Origin: Selenomonadales bacterium
Lineage (GTDB): Bacteria > Bacillota > Clostridia > Christensenellales > QALW01
Direction: 5' to 3'
Assembly: GCA_003150515.1 (NCBI GenBank)
Contig: QALW01000021.1
Location: 62,001 to 126,000 of the forward strand
DNA: 64,000 nucleotides
The position numbers were made by a program, and so were the translations under genes. The notes beneath the pieces were generated by a model that saw only the letters and a program-made list of their open reading frames with translations, had not been told where the DNA came from and made no database searches. How positions within the stretch are numbered: position 1 is the stretch's first letter; each line of letters begins with the position of its first letter. This document shows positions 61,601 to 64,000 of this stretch, piece by piece.

Positions 61601-62971
61601 TCAAGCTTCAGAGGCCTGCTCCGGAATATTTTCACCTATAACGGCCTCAGGCGCTCCCTCTTCAGGCAGTTCCTCAACCGAACGCAATTTCTTCTGTATT
61701 TGTTCGGAACGGTTTTTAGCCTCGCCTATGGTTTTGGAAGCCTGTTCAAGCTTTTCGCTTGTTTTATCCAGCAAATCTCCGAATTTGCCGAAATCTTTTT
61801 TAACATTGCTTAATATCTTCCAGACTTCTCCCGAGCGCTTTTGTATGGCCAGAGTTTTAAAGCCCATTTGCAGGCTGTTTAAAAAAGCGCCCAATGTGGC
61901 CGGGCCCATGATAGTTACGCGGCATTCCCGCTGAAGCTGTTCGCAAAGCGCGGCGTCTTTAGTCACTTCGGCATATAAACCCTCGGTGGGCAGATACATG
62001 ATGCCGAAATCGGTAGTATAGGGCGGCGCAATATATTTATCCCGTATATCCAGCGCAAAGCGGCGCACAGAAGCCTTAAGGCCTCTTTGAGCCGCTTCAA
62101 GCGCGGCGGCGTCCGCCCCTTCCGAAGCGTCCACCAATGAAATATAATCTTCCATGGGAAATTTGCTGTCCACAGGAAGATAGACCTGGCCCGTGCCGTC
62201 GGCGCCGGGCAGACAAATGGCATATTCCACAATATTATTCCTGCGGGGCGCGACTTTCACATTCTGCTTATACTGCTGAGGATTAAGAAGCTGCTCCAGC
62301 AGGCTCCCCAAGGCCACCTCGCCCCAGGTGCCGCGGGTTTTGACGTTGCTCAGCACCTTTTTGAGGCCGCCCACATCCTCGGCCAGCTTTTGCATCTCCC
62401 CCAGCCCTTTGTATACGTCGGTTAACTGCCTGCTGACCGTGCCGAAAGATTCTCCCAGCCTCTTTTCCAGAGTCCCCGTAAGCTTTTCGTCTACTGTCTC
62501 GCGCATTTTTTCCAGCTTGAGAGAATTGTCCTGCTGAAGCTTATTAAGCCTGTCCTCTACCGTCGTGCGCACATGCTCCAGATTTTTATCATTTTTATCA
62601 AGAATGGATTCCAGCTTGCTTTCTACAGTAGCGCGCACGTTTTCAAGATTCTGATCGTTTTTAGCGGAGATGGTCTCTAATTTGACGTCTATTGTCCGGC
62701 GCATATTTTCCAGACGCTTTTCATTGCTGTCCGTCAGAAAGGATATATTTTCCCTTACTGAATTGTTATACCTGCTCATAGACTGTTCAATATCGTTGCG
62801 CAGAATGCTTATCTGCTGGCCGAAGCTGTTGTTCTGATTTTCCAATTCCTTGCGCAGCTCACGCTCGGTAAGCTTGTCCGACATGCTTTTATAAGCCTGA
62901 TTTATGCGGATCAGCGCCGCAAGCGAACAAATCAGCGCCAAAACCGCCGCCGCTAAAATTATGTATTCCAT
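61601..62971 (-). CDS. rmuC: DNA recombination protein RmuC
   Basis: A 456-residue RmuC. One N-terminal membrane helix (residues 3-22), a long coiled coil (about 30-215, heptads such as DKNDKNLEHVRTTVEDRLNKLQQD), and the conserved RmuC domain (about 215-400; GTWGEVALGSLLEQLLNPQQY, LPVDSKFPMEDY, DKYIAPPYTTDFGIMYLPTEGLYAE). It is thought to limit inversions between short inverted repeats in E. coli, which is interesting given the palindromes here. It lies 17 bases after the YdcF-like gene in the same direction. Confidence 0.95.
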   Translation of the reverse strand: MEYIILAAAVLALICSLAALIRINQAYKSMSDKLTERELRKELENQNNSFGQQISILRNDIEQSMSRYNNSVRENISFLTDSNEKRLENMRRTIDVKLETISAKNDQNLENVRATVESKLESILDKNDKNLEHVRTTVEDRLNKLQQDNSLKLEKMRETVDEKLTGTLEKRLGESFGTVSRQLTDVYKGLGEMQKLAEDVGGLKKVLSNVKTRGTWGEVALGSLLEQLLNPQQYKQNVKVAPRRNNIVEYAICLPGADGTGQVYLPVDSKFPMEDYISLVDASEGADAAALEAAQRGLKASVRRFALDIRDKYIAPPYTTDFGIMYLPTEGLYAEVTKDAALCEQLQRECRVTIMGPATLGAFLNSLQMGFKTLAIQKRSGEVWKILSNVKKDFGKFGDLLDKTSEKLEQASKTIGEAKNRSEQIQKKLRSVEELPEEGAPEAVIGENIPEQASEA

Positions 62972-62988
62972 TATTAACCTCCGTGCTT

Positions 62989-63798
62989 TTAATCTATACC
63001 GATTCCTACGAAAAGATAATTATATATTGAGAGATATTCCCTTAAATAGTTATTGGGAGCCAGATACCAGACGCTTTGAGCCGGCAAAGCGTCCGCGTCC
63101 ATGCCTAAATCGCGGGCTATACGCCTGGCACGGTAAGCGTGAAATTTATTTGTCGCAATTATAACGTTATAATCCTTTTCCAGCGTTCCGTCCAGTATTT
63201 CTTTGGAAAATTTAAGATTTTGATATGTGTTCGCCGAATGTTCCTCCATAACTATTCTTTCTTCCTCCAGCCCGCGGGCGAGCAGATACTTTTTCATAAC
63301 GGCCGCCTCGCTTTGAATTTCATCAGCGCCCCGTCCTCCCGAAACCACTACCAAGGCCTCCGGATATTTTAACGCATAATCATACGCCGCGTCCAGGCGG
63401 TATTTCAGCGTCAGGCTCACCTCGCCGTTGCTGACTCCCGCCCCCAGCACTATTACAGCGTCCGCTTCCTTTTCAGAATTGGGAACGCTGGAAATCAGCA
63501 TAAGGCTTATGCCGAAGGAAATTAAAAACAGCGCATAGCAAAGCATAATAAAATATTTAAGCGCACGCCCCCATTTAAGCCGAAAAAAACGGCGCAGAGG
63601 CGCGTCCAGCGCCCCCAGGATTATAAGAGGCAGGCCGATAATCGCCGGCAGATAAGCTCCTATATTGCCCGAAAGAAACCTGCTGGCAAAAATAGTATCC
63701 GCCGTCAGCAGAGAGCCCAGCAAAATGAACGTTATTTTTCTGGCTGTGCGCAGAGCAATTTCATGGCGCTCCATCCAGGCTTTTATTTTCTTAAGCAT
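62989..63798 (-). CDS. YdcF/SanA-like (DUF218) membrane protein
   Basis: A 269-residue protein with an N-terminal basic stretch, about three membrane helices (between residues 20 and 105) and a DUF218 domain (about 112-255) with ADAVIVLGAGVSN, VVSGGRGADEIQSEAAVMKKYLLARGL, EEHSANTYQNLKFS and TNKFHAYRARRIARDLG. Such proteins are linked to envelope glycan metabolism; a catalytic role is not proved. It lies 15 bases after the partial gene. Confidence 0.88.
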   Translation of the reverse strand: MLKKIKAWMERHEIALRTARKITFILLGSLLTADTIFASRFLSGNIGAYLPAIIGLPLIILGALDAPLRRFFRLKWGRALKYFIMLCYALFLISFGISLMLISSVPNSEKEADAVIVLGAGVSNGEVSLTLKYRLDAAYDYALKYPEALVVVSGGRGADEIQSEAAVMKKYLLARGLEEERIVMEEHSANTYQNLKFSKEILDGTLEKDYNVIIATNKFHAYRARRIARDLGMDADALPAQSVWYLAPNNYLREYLSIYNYLFVGIGID

Positions 63799-63813
63799 AT
63801 TAATTATTTCCTA

Positions 63814-64000
63814 TCAGTTGGATTGGCTCAGAAGAGAACGCATCAAAGGCGGATAAAGCCGCTCGGCCCAATCAAACATATATTCGCAGAGCCTATATAC
63901 ATTGCAGGCGGAAAACGCGCTGAAAATGGGAACGTCCATCTGCAGAATCACATCCCTGTCCTCATCTATAAAGCATACGGGCCCATCTTCCTGAGCATTG
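63814..64000 (-). CDS. Partial gene at the window edge (C-terminal 61 residues)
   Basis: The 3' end of a minus-strand reading frame that continues beyond base 64000. The visible residues end in MRSLLSQSN and include CFIDEDRDVILQMDVP and ACNVYRLCEYMFDWAERLYPP. A YdcF-like gene follows 15 bases downstream. The fragment is too short to recognise. Confidence 0.6.
   Translation of the reverse strand, partial: NAQEDGPVCFIDEDRDVILQMDVPIFSAFSACNVYRLCEYMFDWAERLYPPLMRSLLSQSN

Overview
The window looks like chromosomal core sequence from a spore-forming Clostridia-type Firmicute (Bacillota). Evidence: two sporulation-family genes (ytxC-like next to thrS, and yunB), Gram-positive T-box leaders before trpBA and thrS, Asp23/FakA, a YtrA-type GntR/ABC operon, gene pairs typical of Firmicutes (thiI with a cysteine desulfurase, Lrp regulator with aminotransferase, nrdR-pgeF-recG), and strong sigma-A-like promoters. 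I see no rRNA, tRNA, CRISPR array, integrase, transposase or phage gene. The species cannot be named from this sequence.

Layout. 1-2.3 kb: small minus-strand operon of DUF4282, DUF5685, J-domain and membrane proteins. 2.7-5.2 kb: feoA-feoB iron uptake. 5.4-7.9 kb: fakA and asp23, divergent from rpmB. 8.0-10.4 kb: T-box-controlled trpB-trpA; the TrpA has lost its catalytic and phosphate-binding motifs. 10.4-13.6 kb: ruvC-ruvA-ruvB-queA. 13.7-16.4 kb: argG-argH behind a promoter that contains an ARG-box-like palindrome. 16.7-18.3 kb: polysaccharide flippase. 18.4-21.2 kb: thiI, cysteine desulfurase, DUF6106-like. 21.4-26.7 kb: zinc-ribbon membrane protein, then nrdR-pgeF-recG. 26.7-29.2 kb: recX-acpS-nnr. 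29.3-32.8 kb: GntR/ABC efflux-type operon. 32.9-36.3 kb: two aminotransferases, trmL and an Lrp regulator. 36.8-42.8 kb: thrS with T-box, ytxC, THUMP methyltransferase, YkvI transporter, HD protein. 42.8-49.0 kb: two helical/TPR proteins, hslO, methyltransferase, DUF624, M20 peptidase. 49.0-52.9 kb: yunB and a class A PBP. 53.1-58.1 kb: purE-M-N-H-D. 58.2-64 kb: small hypothetical gene, secreted surface protein, SrlD-like dehydrogenase with GNAT, rmuC, YdcF and a truncated gene at the edge.

The most unusual structure is a set of large intergenic palindromes. Four units (16406-16542, 36536-36648, 36658-36786, 52913-53105) each fold as one long outer stem of 12-42 bp enclosing exactly three hairpins, with almost no unpaired bases at the junction: a cloverleaf or four-way junction. 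The units share GC-rich hairpin modules in different order, while the distal parts of the outer stems differ. All lie just after the 3' end of an operon. A fifth palindrome (2493-2638) has 29-bp perfect arms around 2 bases and a further 22-bp outer stem. I know of no described family with this architecture; it is the best candidate here for an undescribed element.

Functionally the window is housekeeping: amino-acid supply (Trp by possible indole salvage, Arg, Thr charging), purine synthesis, DNA repair and recombination, tRNA modification and cell-envelope synthesis. Start codons were moved from the longest frame where a ribosome binding site or family length supported it.
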